Below, piece by piece: positions 1-5,975 of a stretch of 6,496 bases of DNA (within the stretch, counting starts at the first letter, position 1; every line of letters starts with the position of its first letter). A program made the translations under genes and the position numbers. Source of the stretch: Candidatus Atribacteria bacterium (GTDB lineage Bacteria; Atribacterota; Atribacteria; Atribacterales; Atribacteraceae); assembly GCA_026390275.1 (NCBI GenBank), contig JAPLGF010000318.1:1-6496 (forward strand), read 5' to 3'. The notes beneath the pieces were generated by a model, which saw only the letters and a list, made by a program, of their open reading frames with translations, was not told the origin of the DNA and made no database searches.

Positions 1-1109
1 ACTTTTCCCTGGTAGCGAGCCATGAATTCTTGCGAAAAATCATCAAAATAACCGTTTAAAATGGCGCTACGTAAATGATTCATTAAATCTATCATAAAAA
101 AAACATTATGTATAGTAGCCAGTTCTGCCGCTAAGATTTCACCAGCTTTAAAAAGATGCCGGAGATACGCCCGGGTAAACGACCGACACGTCATGCACCC
201 ACAGTTGGGATCGGGAGGTCGAAAATCATGAGCATATTGGGCCGTATCGATGTTCATTTTTCCATTCTCGGTGAAAAGGCAGGCATTCCGGGCGTTTCGG
301 GTGGGGAGAACACAATCGAACATGTCGATCCCCCTCCTCACTCCCTCGATGATGCTTTCCGGTGCCCCTACTCCCATGAGGTAACGAGGTTGATTTTCCG
401 GAAGGAAAGGGACAGTGGCATCGATCATTTCGTACATCATCGGTTTAGGCTCTCCCACACTCAAACCGCCAATGGCAAAGCCGTCGAAGCCGATTTCCAC
501 AGTTTTTTCGGCGCTGTATTGCCGGAACTCCGGGATCATTCCCCCCTGTACAATCCCAAAGAGCTGTTGTTCTTTGGAGTGAAAAAAGTCCCGGCACCTT
601 TTTGCCCAGGAAAGGGTCCGTAACATGGCCGATTTTTGTTGAAATTCCGAGGTTGGGTATCCCACACATTGATCCAGAGCCATCACGATGTCGGATCCAA
701 TATCGTTCTGGATCTGCATGGATACTTCGGGAGTGAATCGGTGGAGTGAGCCATCTAAGTGAGAACGAAAGGTCACTCCCTCTTCTTCGATGCGGACCAG
801 CTTACTCAAACTGAAAACCTGGAACCCCCCACAATCGGTGAGAATGGAACCATCCCAGGACATAAAACGGTGGAGACCACCCGCTTCCCGAATCAACTGT
901 TCACCGGGACGAAGATGAAGATGATAAGAATTTCCGAGCAGAACCGTGACTCCCATTCCCTTCAGTCGATCCGGTGCCAGGCCCTTCACCGTCCCCTGGG
1001 TCCCCACCGGCATGAAAACTGGGGTTGGGATTTGATTATGAGGAGTCGTTAAGATCCCAACTCGTGCCCGGGAGCGTTCATCACATCGTATCAATTGAAA
1101 TGTTCCCAT
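1..1109 (-). CDS. tgt: tRNA-guanine(34) transglycosylase (Tgt), 3' end cut by window edge
   Basis: Exchanges guanine at position 34 of GUN-anticodon tRNAs for preQ1, the base-insertion step of queuosine synthesis; cytoplasmic, zinc-dependent TIM barrel. My reading of the minus strand gives 369 codons without a stop, nearly the usual 370-380, so only a few C-terminal residues are missing. Visible motifs: GNSYHL (60-65), TDCGGFQ (91-97, general-base Asp92), ALDQC (144-148, base-binding Asp146 and Cys148), GIVQGG (185-190), GGLSVGE (214-220), MFDCVLPTRNAR (263-274, nucleophile Asp265) and zinc ligands Cys303, Cys305, Cys308, His334. Cys148 and Val218 match the bacterial preQ1-type pocket rather than the eukaryotic queuine type. 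Odd: residue 93 is Cys where the family has Ser. The ATG at 1109 is the first possible start because an in-frame TGA lies 12 nt upstream; AGGTGA precedes it by 9 nt. It follows queA after 30 nt. Confidence 0.97.
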   Translation of the reverse strand, partial: MGTFQLIRCDERSRARVGILTTPHNQIPTPVFMPVGTQGTVKGLAPDRLKGMGVTVLLGNSYHLHLRPGEQLIREAGGLHRFMSWDGSILTDCGGFQVFSLSKLVRIEEEGVTFRSHLDGSLHRFTPEVSMQIQNDIGSDIVMALDQCVGYPTSEFQQKSAMLRTLSWAKRCRDFFHSKEQQLFGIVQGGMIPEFRQYSAEKTVEIGFDGFAIGGLSVGEPKPMMYEMIDATVPFLPENQPRYLMGVGAPESIIEGVRRGIDMFDCVLPTRNARNACLFTENGKMNIDTAQYAHDFRPPDPNCGCMTCRSFTRAYLRHLFKAGEILAAELATIHNVFFMIDLMNHLRSAILNGYFDDFSQEFMARYQGK

Positions 1110-1118
1110 CTTTCTCTC

Positions 1119-1124
1119 TCACCT
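1119..1124 (-). promoter_or_regulatory. Shine-Dalgarno site of tgt
   Basis: AGGTGA on the minus strand, 9 nt before the tgt ATG, lies in the 30-nt gap after queA. With the in-frame TGA just upstream it fixes the tgt start. The rest of the gap holds no hairpin or promoter-like element that I can see. Confidence 0.7.
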
Positions 1125-1139
1125 GTGCCCCATTTTTTA

Positions 1140-2168
1140 TCAGTAGATAAATGTGGCATCACCAAAACTATAAAATCGGTAACGTTCCTGTACCGCTTCC
1201 CAATACGCTTTCTTGAGGAATTCGGTGGTTCCGAAGGCACAAACCAGCATGAAAAGCGTGGAGCGAGGGACATGGAAGTTGGTGATGAGAGCATCGATGA
1301 CCTGGAATTGAAATCCTGGAGAGATGAAAATATCGGTCGTTCCTTCTCCTTCCCGGACTTCCCCCCACCGCTGCCGGAGTGTTTCCAGAACCCGGACCAC
1401 GGTAGTCCCCACCGCTATGATTCGCTGCCCTTTTTTTTTCGCTTCCCGGATCAACTGAGCAGACAATGCACCGATGACGAATCGTTCCGTATGCATGATG
1501 TGTCCTTCTAGGTACGGTGATTTCACCGGAAGAAAAGTCCCCATCCCCACATGAAGGGTAAGAGTAGTCACCTGTATTCCCCGCTGGCAGATGCCATCCA
1601 GTAACCCGGGCGTGAAATGTAAACCGGCGGTCGGAGCAGCCACCGATCCATCATGAATGGCATAAACCGTTTGATAGTCATCGGGTTTCACGTCCCGTTT
1701 CTTGATGTAAGGAGGGGTGGGAGTCTTACCATAACGGTAAAAAATCTCCTCTTCTCTCTCTTCGGGAAAAGAGGGGTGAAGAAGCCAGGTTTCCGAATCG
1801 CGGTCCAGGATTTCCCAGTTGATGTCGGGTTGTTCCGGTAGTCGAATGATGGTTCCCCTTTTAACCCGTCGGGAATGATTCAACAGGCATTCCCACTCGC
1901 CCTCTTTCTTGCTTACAAAGAGGATTTCCACTTTCCCACCGGTCCCCTCTTTTATTCCTAAGAAACGGGCGGGGAGAACACGGGTATCATTGAGGACCAG
2001 ACAATCTCCCGGAACCAGATAGTCAACAATATCCGAAAAGGTTTTATGCTCGAGCGTCTGTTTTTTACGGTCCAACACCAGCATCCGACAACGATCCCGG
2101 GGAGAGAATGGCTCCTGGGCAATCAGTTCCGGGGGAAGGAAAAAGTCAAAATCATCGGTACGTATCAT
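1140..2168 (-). CDS. queA: S-adenosylmethionine:tRNA ribosyltransferase-isomerase (QueA)
   Basis: Transfers and isomerises the ribosyl group of S-adenosylmethionine onto preQ1 in tRNA to give epoxyqueuosine, acting between Tgt and QueH; cytoplasmic. The 342 residues match the family's usual 340-350. Family blocks appear in order: LPPELIAQEP (11-20), VLNDTRVLPAR (58-68), PPYI (152-155), DYQTVYA (164-170), GSVAAPTAGLHFT (174-186), LHVGMGTFLPV (205-215), IAVGTTVVRVLE (251-262), TDIFISPGF (278-286), TNFHVPRSTLFML (296-308) and a C-terminal RFYSFGDATFI (331-341). The ATG shares a 4-nt ATGA overlap with the spoIID-like stop, and a GAAGG about 10 nt upstream can serve as ribosome binding site. Codons 244-246 form an uninterrupted A9 run followed by GGG, a possible slippage site. 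No alternative identity is plausible. Confidence 0.98.
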   Translation of the reverse strand: MIRTDDFDFFLPPELIAQEPFSPRDRCRMLVLDRKKQTLEHKTFSDIVDYLVPGDCLVLNDTRVLPARFLGIKEGTGGKVEILFVSKKEGEWECLLNHSRRVKRGTIIRLPEQPDINWEILDRDSETWLLHPSFPEEREEEIFYRYGKTPTPPYIKKRDVKPDDYQTVYAIHDGSVAAPTAGLHFTPGLLDGICQRGIQVTTLTLHVGMGTFLPVKSPYLEGHIMHTERFVIGALSAQLIREAKKKGQRIIAVGTTVVRVLETLRQRWGEVREGEGTTDIFISPGFQFQVIDALITNFHVPRSTLFMLVCAFGTTEFLKKAYWEAVQERYRFYSFGDATFIY

Positions 2169-3607
2169 TTAAAACGGGCCTTCTTCACCTGACATCCGGG
2201 GAAATAGTGAAGAAGGATGTCTTGATAGCGATATCCCTGAAGAGCCATACCCCGGGCTCCCCACTGGGAAAGACCGACCCCATGACCGTACCCGCGCCCC
2301 CGAAAAATAAAAACTGCCTCTTCTCGAACCATGGTTTGTCCCGATGCTGATTCATTGTCTCCTGGTTGTCCGTTCATTTCATCTGGTACCGGGGTTTCTG
2401 CTGGTCTTTGTATATCTGGTGTTTCGGACAAAATAGTTTGGTTATTCTTCTCCTCTTCCCGTTGTTTTTCCCGCATTTTTAAAAATGAAATAATATCGTC
2501 CAAATTCCAGTCTTTATTCATCATGGCTTGATAATCAGACTTTCCCTGAGATTCATCATTTTCTGTTTTTTTCTCCTCCTGGATAATGGGAGTCTTTTCT
2601 GGCGTGATTACTGCTTGCTGTGTTTTTAAAAAGGGATGGGTCCTCACTTCAAAGAAAGTACTGGGAAGAAGATCAAAACCCAGGGCCGCCCGGAACTGGT
2701 TGGGAGGAATCTGGTACTCTCGACTGTCGGTTTTAACCAGAATATTTTTAATTCTTCCACCATTGGACCCCGAAACGACCTGGAGATCCCGGACCTCTCC
2801 CTGTATCAACCCGGCATGCTCCAGGGCAAAACGCAGTTCAGACGCTGTGAATTGAACCTCCCAGGAGAAATGTGGAGAATCCTTTTCCCAAGGAGAATCC
2901 ACGCTCACCAAGTAAGGAACGTCTTTCCCCCATACATTCACGGCAGAATCGGTTGTTCCTCCACTTTCTGAATGAAAACACACTCCGGCAGGCTGATTCT
3001 GGTAGGTCAGAATGATATCGTGTGTCAAATCGACCATTCGATTGGCAGCCGGATCTTCTGAATTCACCCCCCCGTAATTCTGGCAATGACTGGATGAACA
3101 AAAGTCATACCCGGTTTCCTGGTGCCGGCCTAAATTGGACACGGCATAGGTCCGGGAGGCCACAATTTGTGCTCTCACTGCTTCTTCCGGCCAGGAGGGG
3201 TTTATTTCCAGTTTGATCGTCCCCTTGATGTAATCATCCAAGGGAAGGAGATTCACCAGATCGAGGCTATCAGATTGATTCTTGAGTATGAATTTTCCGC
3301 GATAGGGACGGGAACCGTAATACAGGAAGCCCTGACCTTTAGGGGAGAGTAAAAAGGAGGGAGAAAAAAGGCGATGTCCTTCCCAAACGACTCGATCATC
3401 TTCCGAGAGAAACGTACATTTGACATCAGGAGAAATGGTATAGATTTTTCGACCCGCTTGAATGGTCAGACCGCCAGGGGAAGAGATAATGATAGCCGTG
3501 CGCCCATGGAATAGGAGGACTTGCACGTTCGGATCATTGGCTGCCAAAACCGGGATGGTACAGAAAAAAAGAAGAAAAAAAAGGAATAGAACGGTTTTTC
3601 TGAACAT
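2165..3607 (-). CDS. SpoIID/LytB-family secreted peptidoglycan lytic transglycosylase with long internal linker
   Basis: SpoIID-family enzymes cleave glycan strands of stem-peptide-free peptidoglycan; in sporulating Firmicutes they act during engulfment. Residues 1-22 form a signal peptide (Arg/Lys, hydrophobic run, likely cut after VLA), so the protein should act outside the membrane. The catalytic block is LEINPSWPEEAVRAQIVASRTY (positions 133-154), with Glu134 at the expected catalytic position. His162, Cys170, His174 and Cys175 (CSSSHCQNYGG region) resemble the zinc-binding cluster of clostridial SpoIID. SESGGTTDSAVNVWG (213-227) and the C-terminal GRGYGHGVGLSQWGARGMA (437-455) are family signatures. 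At 480 residues it exceeds B. subtilis SpoIID (about 340), mainly through a charged, low-complexity insert at about 326-428. AGGAGG lies 7 nt before the ATG. Being SpoIID-like does not prove sporulation: non-sporulating bacteria also carry relatives, so I withhold the spoIID symbol. Confidence 0.93.
   Translation of the reverse strand: MFRKTVLFLFFLLFFCTIPVLAANDPNVQVLLFHGRTAIIISSPGGLTIQAGRKIYTISPDVKCTFLSEDDRVVWEGHRLFSPSFLLSPKGQGFLYYGSRPYRGKFILKNQSDSLDLVNLLPLDDYIKGTIKLEINPSWPEEAVRAQIVASRTYAVSNLGRHQETGYDFCSSSHCQNYGGVNSEDPAANRMVDLTHDIILTYQNQPAGVCFHSESGGTTDSAVNVWGKDVPYLVSVDSPWEKDSPHFSWEVQFTASELRFALEHAGLIQGEVRDLQVVSGSNGGRIKNILVKTDSREYQIPPNQFRAALGFDLLPSTFFEVRTHPFLKTQQAVITPEKTPIIQEEKKTENDESQGKSDYQAMMNKDWNLDDIISFLKMREKQREEEKNNQTILSETPDIQRPAETPVPDEMNGQPGDNESASGQTMVREEAVFIFRGRGYGHGVGLSQWGARGMALQGYRYQDILLHYFPGCQVKKARFK
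2324..2632 (-). other. Low-complexity charged insert within the SpoIID-like protein
   Basis: Encodes about residues 326-428 of the SpoIID-like protein, rich in Glu, Lys, Gln, Asn and Pro, with no recognisable fold. It holds a short predicted amphipathic or coiled segment (DWNLDDIISFLKMREKQREEE, about 366-386) flanked by proline- and acid-rich stretches (about 333-350 and 395-425). The DNA here is visibly more A/T-rich than the conserved parts of the gene. It separates the catalytic region from the C-terminal GHG-containing motif, which in typical family members follows much more closely. The boundaries are estimates by eye. Confidence 0.7.
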
Positions 3608-3614
3608 CGGTCTT

Positions 3615-3620
3615 CCTCCT
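3615..3620 (-). promoter_or_regulatory. Strong Shine-Dalgarno site of the spoIID-like gene
   Basis: A perfect AGGAGG on the minus strand, 7 nt before the ATG at 3607. It overlaps the TAG stop of the DUF2905 gene (3621-3619), so ribosomes ending that gene sit on the next initiation site. This is the best ribosome binding site in the window. Confidence 0.85.
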
Positions 3621-3846
3621 ATCGGCTAATAATCCAGAGAATAAAGGTCAGGAGCAGGCTGAGAATAACACCGGTCAGGACCGGAAAGTAAAAGGTAACA
3701 TTCCTCTTTTCTAAAACAATATCTCCCGGAAAGTGTCCGAACCGGTTAAGACCAGGGACTTGGGGAAGAAGAAACAGCAGAAGGCCAATCACGACACAGA
3801 CAATTCCAATCGTTAAGAATACTTTTGCCCAGTAAGTGATTTCCAT
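3619..3846 (-). CDS. DUF2905 family small membrane protein
   Basis: A 75-residue protein of unknown function. Two hydrophobic helices are visible, about residues 8-28 and 55-73, separated by a short loop with the family signature: PGLNRFGHFPGDIVLEKRN (31-49) followed by TFYFP (51-55). Both the length and the pattern (helix, FPGDI, FYFP, helix) match DUF2905, so an inner-membrane two-pass protein is expected. The chosen ATG at 3846 starts close to the first helix, as is usual, and has GGGGTGA about 10 nt upstream. An in-frame ATG at 3891 would add 15 residues unlike the family and deepen the overlap with queH. The gene overlaps the queH 3' end by 34 nt and ends 11 nt before the spoIID-like gene. 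DUF2905 genes recurrently sit beside ruvB, spoIID and queA, but their role is not known to me. Confidence 0.9.
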   Translation of the reverse strand: MEITYWAKVFLTIGIVCVVIGLLLFLLPQVPGLNRFGHFPGDIVLEKRNVTFYFPVLTGVILSLLLTFILWIISR

Positions 3847-4382
3847 TCCCGCTTTTTCACCCCTTCCCACTGGCTGAAAAGACACCCACAATATTTTTGC
3901 CGGTATAATTCCAAATTATTGGAACGAGCAACACTTTCTGGATAAAACGAACGAAAATCTTTTTCAATAAAACACACCCCGGTTTCCCGGGCAATCTGTT
4001 TCCCCAGCTCATGAATAGCTGGAACATCCTGATAGGGACTGACGGTGAGAGTGGTGGAAAAATACTCGAATTGGTGTTGTTTCCCATACCAGGCCGTGAT
4101 ACGAAGCCGCAGGGAATAACAGGACAAGCAGCGTTTGGTGGTGTCAGACAGGGCTTGAAAATAGTCCTGGGGTTGATAGGGAAAAGGGACAATCCCATTC
4201 GTCCCGGTTTTTTCTAAATAAAGAAAAAAAGCCTGATAACGACGAACGTATTCATCCCAGGGGTGGATATTGGGATTATAGAAAAAATTTTTGACTTCGT
4301 ATCCTTCCTGCACCAACCAGGGATTGACAACGGTGGCACACGGTCCACAACAAGTATGGAGGAGAAGCTTATTAGGACTCAA
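3813..4382 (-). CDS. queH: Epoxyqueuosine reductase QueH (DUF208 family)
   Basis: Reduces epoxyqueuosine in tRNA to queuosine, the last step after Tgt and QueA. It is the iron-dependent, cobalamin-independent counterpart of QueG. With the start used here it has 189 residues. Motifs: LLLHTCCGPCAT (6-17), FFYNPNIHPWDEY (33-45), RCLSCYSLRL (84-93), FSTTLTVSPYQD (108-119), DFR (142-144) and ELYRQKYCGCLFS (158-170). The cysteine set Cys11, Cys12, Cys85, Cys88, Cys165 and Cys167 is that expected for the iron-sulfur and second iron sites. Start choice is uncertain: the TTG at 4382 has GGGGAG 6 nt upstream, overlaps ruvB by 11 nt, and gives a family-like short N-terminus. The in-frame GTG at 4415 would add 11 residues but has only a distant GGGAG. 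It overlaps the DUF2905 gene by 34 nt at its end. Confidence 0.94.
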   Translation of the reverse strand: MSPNKLLLHTCCGPCATVVNPWLVQEGYEVKNFFYNPNIHPWDEYVRRYQAFFLYLEKTGTNGIVPFPYQPQDYFQALSDTTKRCLSCYSLRLRITAWYGKQHQFEYFSTTLTVSPYQDVPAIHELGKQIARETGVCFIEKDFRSFYPESVARSNNLELYRQKYCGCLFSQWEGVKKREWKSLTGQKYS

Positions 4383-5379
4383 AGAGGTCTCCCCCCCGAA
4401 GATAACTATGCCCACAAGGGGTGATCATTCTCCCCCGGGGGGTACGGATTAAAAAACCGATTTTAATGAGAAAGGGTTCGTAGACTTCTTCCACGGTAGA
4501 AGCTTCTTCGCCGAGCATCATCGCTAAATTATTGATCCCCACCGGACCACCGTGATAGTGATCAATAAGTATCTTCAGGAGCATACGATCCATCTTGGTC
4601 AATCCCATTCGGTCAATCTCTAAACACTCCAAAGATTCCTGCACCAGGGGAAAATCGATGGTAGTTCGGCGGTAATATTGCGCAAAATCCCTGATTCGTT
4701 TGAGAATACGATTCGCAATACGGGGAGTTCCCCGCGACCGCCGGGCCACTTCTAAGGAGGCATCTTTTTCGATGCTGATATTCATGACCGAGGCAGATCG
4801 TTGAATGATGGTGGAGAGATCACTATCGTCATAATAATCGAGCTTTTCAGTGATTCCAAACCGGTTCCGCAGTGGTGCACTCAGAAGGCTCAGGCGAGTA
4901 GTGGCGCCCACCAGGGTAAAGGGTGGAAGGCTGATGCGGATCGTCCGGGCCCCCGGACCTTTTCCAATCAAAACATCTAAGGAAAAATCTTCCATGGCGC
5001 TGTAGAGAATTTCTTCACAGGGTTTCGGTAGACGGTGAATTTCATCGATAAAAATGACATCATGCGAGATAAGTGAGGTCAGAATCGATGCCACATCACC
5101 CGGACGGGTGAGGATGGGTCCCGAAAGATAGCGAATATTGGCGTCCATTTCGTTGGCAATAATTGTAGCGAGGGTCGTTTTTCCTAAACCGGGAGAACCA
5201 TAGAGAAGAACATGATCTAAGGCCTCATTCCTGTTCCGGGAGGCCTGAATATAGACATGGAGGTTGGAACAAACCTTCTCCTGCCCGATAAAATCATCCA
5301 ATCGGCGTGGTCGGAGAGAAAAGTCATCTTCATTATCCCGGGAAAGGGGAATCGATTCTTTTTTGAGGTCATCAGTCAT
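4372..5379 (-). CDS. ruvB: Holliday junction branch migration ATPase RuvB
   Basis: Hexameric AAA+ motor that pulls DNA through the RuvA-bound Holliday junction; cytoplasmic. The 335 residues fit the family (330-350). Landmarks: LRPRRLDDFIGQ (22-33), Walker A YGSPGLGKTTLA (60-71), Walker B IFIDEIHRL (109-117), sensor 1 TLVGATTR (155-162), the arginine-finger segment PLRNRFG (169-175), sensor 2 RGTPRIANRIL (216-226), and the C-terminal winged-helix region with GGPVGINNLAMMLGEE (277-292) and RTPRGRMIT (312-320). Two positions depart from the commonest sequence: Ser for Pro in the P-loop (GSPG) and Asn for Asp in LRNRF; neither removes a catalytic residue. The ATG at 5379 forms an ATGA overlap with the ruvA stop and begins the protein where RuvB normally does; a longer in-frame start at 5457 lies inside ruvA. 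No strong ribosome binding site is seen, so coupling to ruvA is likely. Confidence 0.98.
   Translation of the reverse strand: MTDDLKKESIPLSRDNEDDFSLRPRRLDDFIGQEKVCSNLHVYIQASRNRNEALDHVLLYGSPGLGKTTLATIIANEMDANIRYLSGPILTRPGDVASILTSLISHDVIFIDEIHRLPKPCEEILYSAMEDFSLDVLIGKGPGARTIRISLPPFTLVGATTRLSLLSAPLRNRFGITEKLDYYDDSDLSTIIQRSASVMNISIEKDASLEVARRSRGTPRIANRILKRIRDFAQYYRRTTIDFPLVQESLECLEIDRMGLTKMDRMLLKILIDHYHGGPVGINNLAMMLGEEASTVEEVYEPFLIKIGFLIRTPRGRMITPCGHSYLRGGDLFES
4389..4394 (-). promoter_or_regulatory. Putative Shine-Dalgarno site of queH inside the ruvB 3' end
   Basis: GGGGAG on the minus strand, 6 nt before the TTG at 4382. It is formed by the downstream end of a G7 run (4391-4397) that also encodes RuvB Arg-Gly-Gly near its C-terminus. 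This is the main argument for starting queH at the TTG rather than the GTG at 4415. A chance G-rich match is possible. Confidence 0.5.
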
Positions 5380-5975
5380 TCGCGACCACTCATCTTCTTG
5401 AGCGCCTGTTTGAGGAGCGATTCGGTACTGGGATCCGTTCCTCGGTTTTCTTTCCAAAGTTCATTCAACTTCTCATCTACTTCTGATGTCGAATACCCCA
5501 AAGCGGTGAGAGCAGATCGTACTTCCTGCCAGCTTTGGCTTTGGGTAAGCCCGGGGGATGGGAGTGTCCCATCCCCTTTTATGATGCGGGGTTTCAGTTC
5601 TAAGAGAATGCGCTTGATGGTTTTACTTCCCAGATTTGTGCGAGAAACCAAGAAATCAACGTTTTCCGCACAAATGAGTTCATACAGCTCTTTCCAGCAG
5701 ATCCGGGAGAGGATTTTAAAAGCGGTACGTGGTCCAATGCCTTTGGTATCGCGCAGGAGATCAAAATACTGACGTTCACCAGAATCTTCAAATCCGTAAT
5801 ATACAAATTCCCCGTTTTCTTTGAGAAAGAACCGAAGAAGCAATTTCTTTTCGTTCCCCACCTGAAGAGAGGGAACAAAGGGAGTCACCTTTACTCGAAA
5901 TCCGAACAGGCCACTTTCCACCATGACATCTTCATTTTCAATAGCAATAATGATCCCCTTGATGTATTCAAACAT
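5376..5975 (-). CDS. ruvA: Holliday junction branch migration complex subunit RuvA
   Basis: Tetrameric protein that binds the four-way junction and loads RuvB. The 199 residues match the family (190-205). Domain I is an OB fold (about 1-62), opening MFEYIKG and ending YYGF. Domain II (about 65-130) holds two helix-hairpin-helix motifs, DTKGIGPRTAFKILS (76-90) and RTNLGSKTIKRILLELK (112-128). A polar linker (about 131-148) leads to domain III (about 149-195, EVRSALTALGYS...LLKQALKKM), which contacts RuvB. The second hairpin has Asn-Leu-Gly where Gly-Ile/Val-Gly is usual, and the acidic-pin region reads KENGEF rather than the common REDA. The ATG at 5975 gives the classical N-terminus and overlaps ruvC by 8 nt; no good ribosome binding site is visible, and the longer in-frame start at 6029 would add non-family residues lying in ruvC. 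Confidence 0.97.
   Translation of the reverse strand: MFEYIKGIIIAIENEDVMVESGLFGFRVKVTPFVPSLQVGNEKKLLLRFFLKENGEFVYYGFEDSGERQYFDLLRDTKGIGPRTAFKILSRICWKELYELICAENVDFLVSRTNLGSKTIKRILLELKPRIIKGDGTLPSPGLTQSQSWQEVRSALTALGYSTSEVDEKLNELWKENRGTDPSTESLLKQALKKMSGRE

Noticed and set aside
156..623. Plus-strand open frame of 155 codons
   Set aside because: Lies fully antisense to tgt, whose minus-strand reading carries every family motif; the plus-strand translation is low-complexity with no recognisable domain.
1095..1511. Plus-strand open frame of 138 codons
   Set aside because: Antisense shadow of queA and the start of tgt; no recognisable protein features and no own ribosome binding site of note.
2838..3101. 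Minus-strand open frame of 87 codons inside the spoIID-like gene
   Set aside because: A different-frame shadow of the SpoIID-like protein, whose own frame carries the signal peptide and conserved motifs throughout.
4943..4958. Inverted repeat GTCCGGG-CC-CCCGGAC as a possible terminator or operator
   Set aside because: It is inside ruvB, has only a 2-nt loop, no U-run follows on the coding strand, and it is explained by Gly-Pro-Gly and neighbouring codons.
4372..5457. Longer RuvB from an upstream in-frame start at 5457
   Set aside because: The extra 26 residues lie wholly in ruvA; the ATG at 5379 forms a standard ATGA overlap and a normal RuvB length.
5257..5772. Plus-strand open frame of 171 codons
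   Set aside because: Antisense to ruvA and ruvB, both unmistakable; translation is Ser/Arg/Phe-rich shadow sequence.
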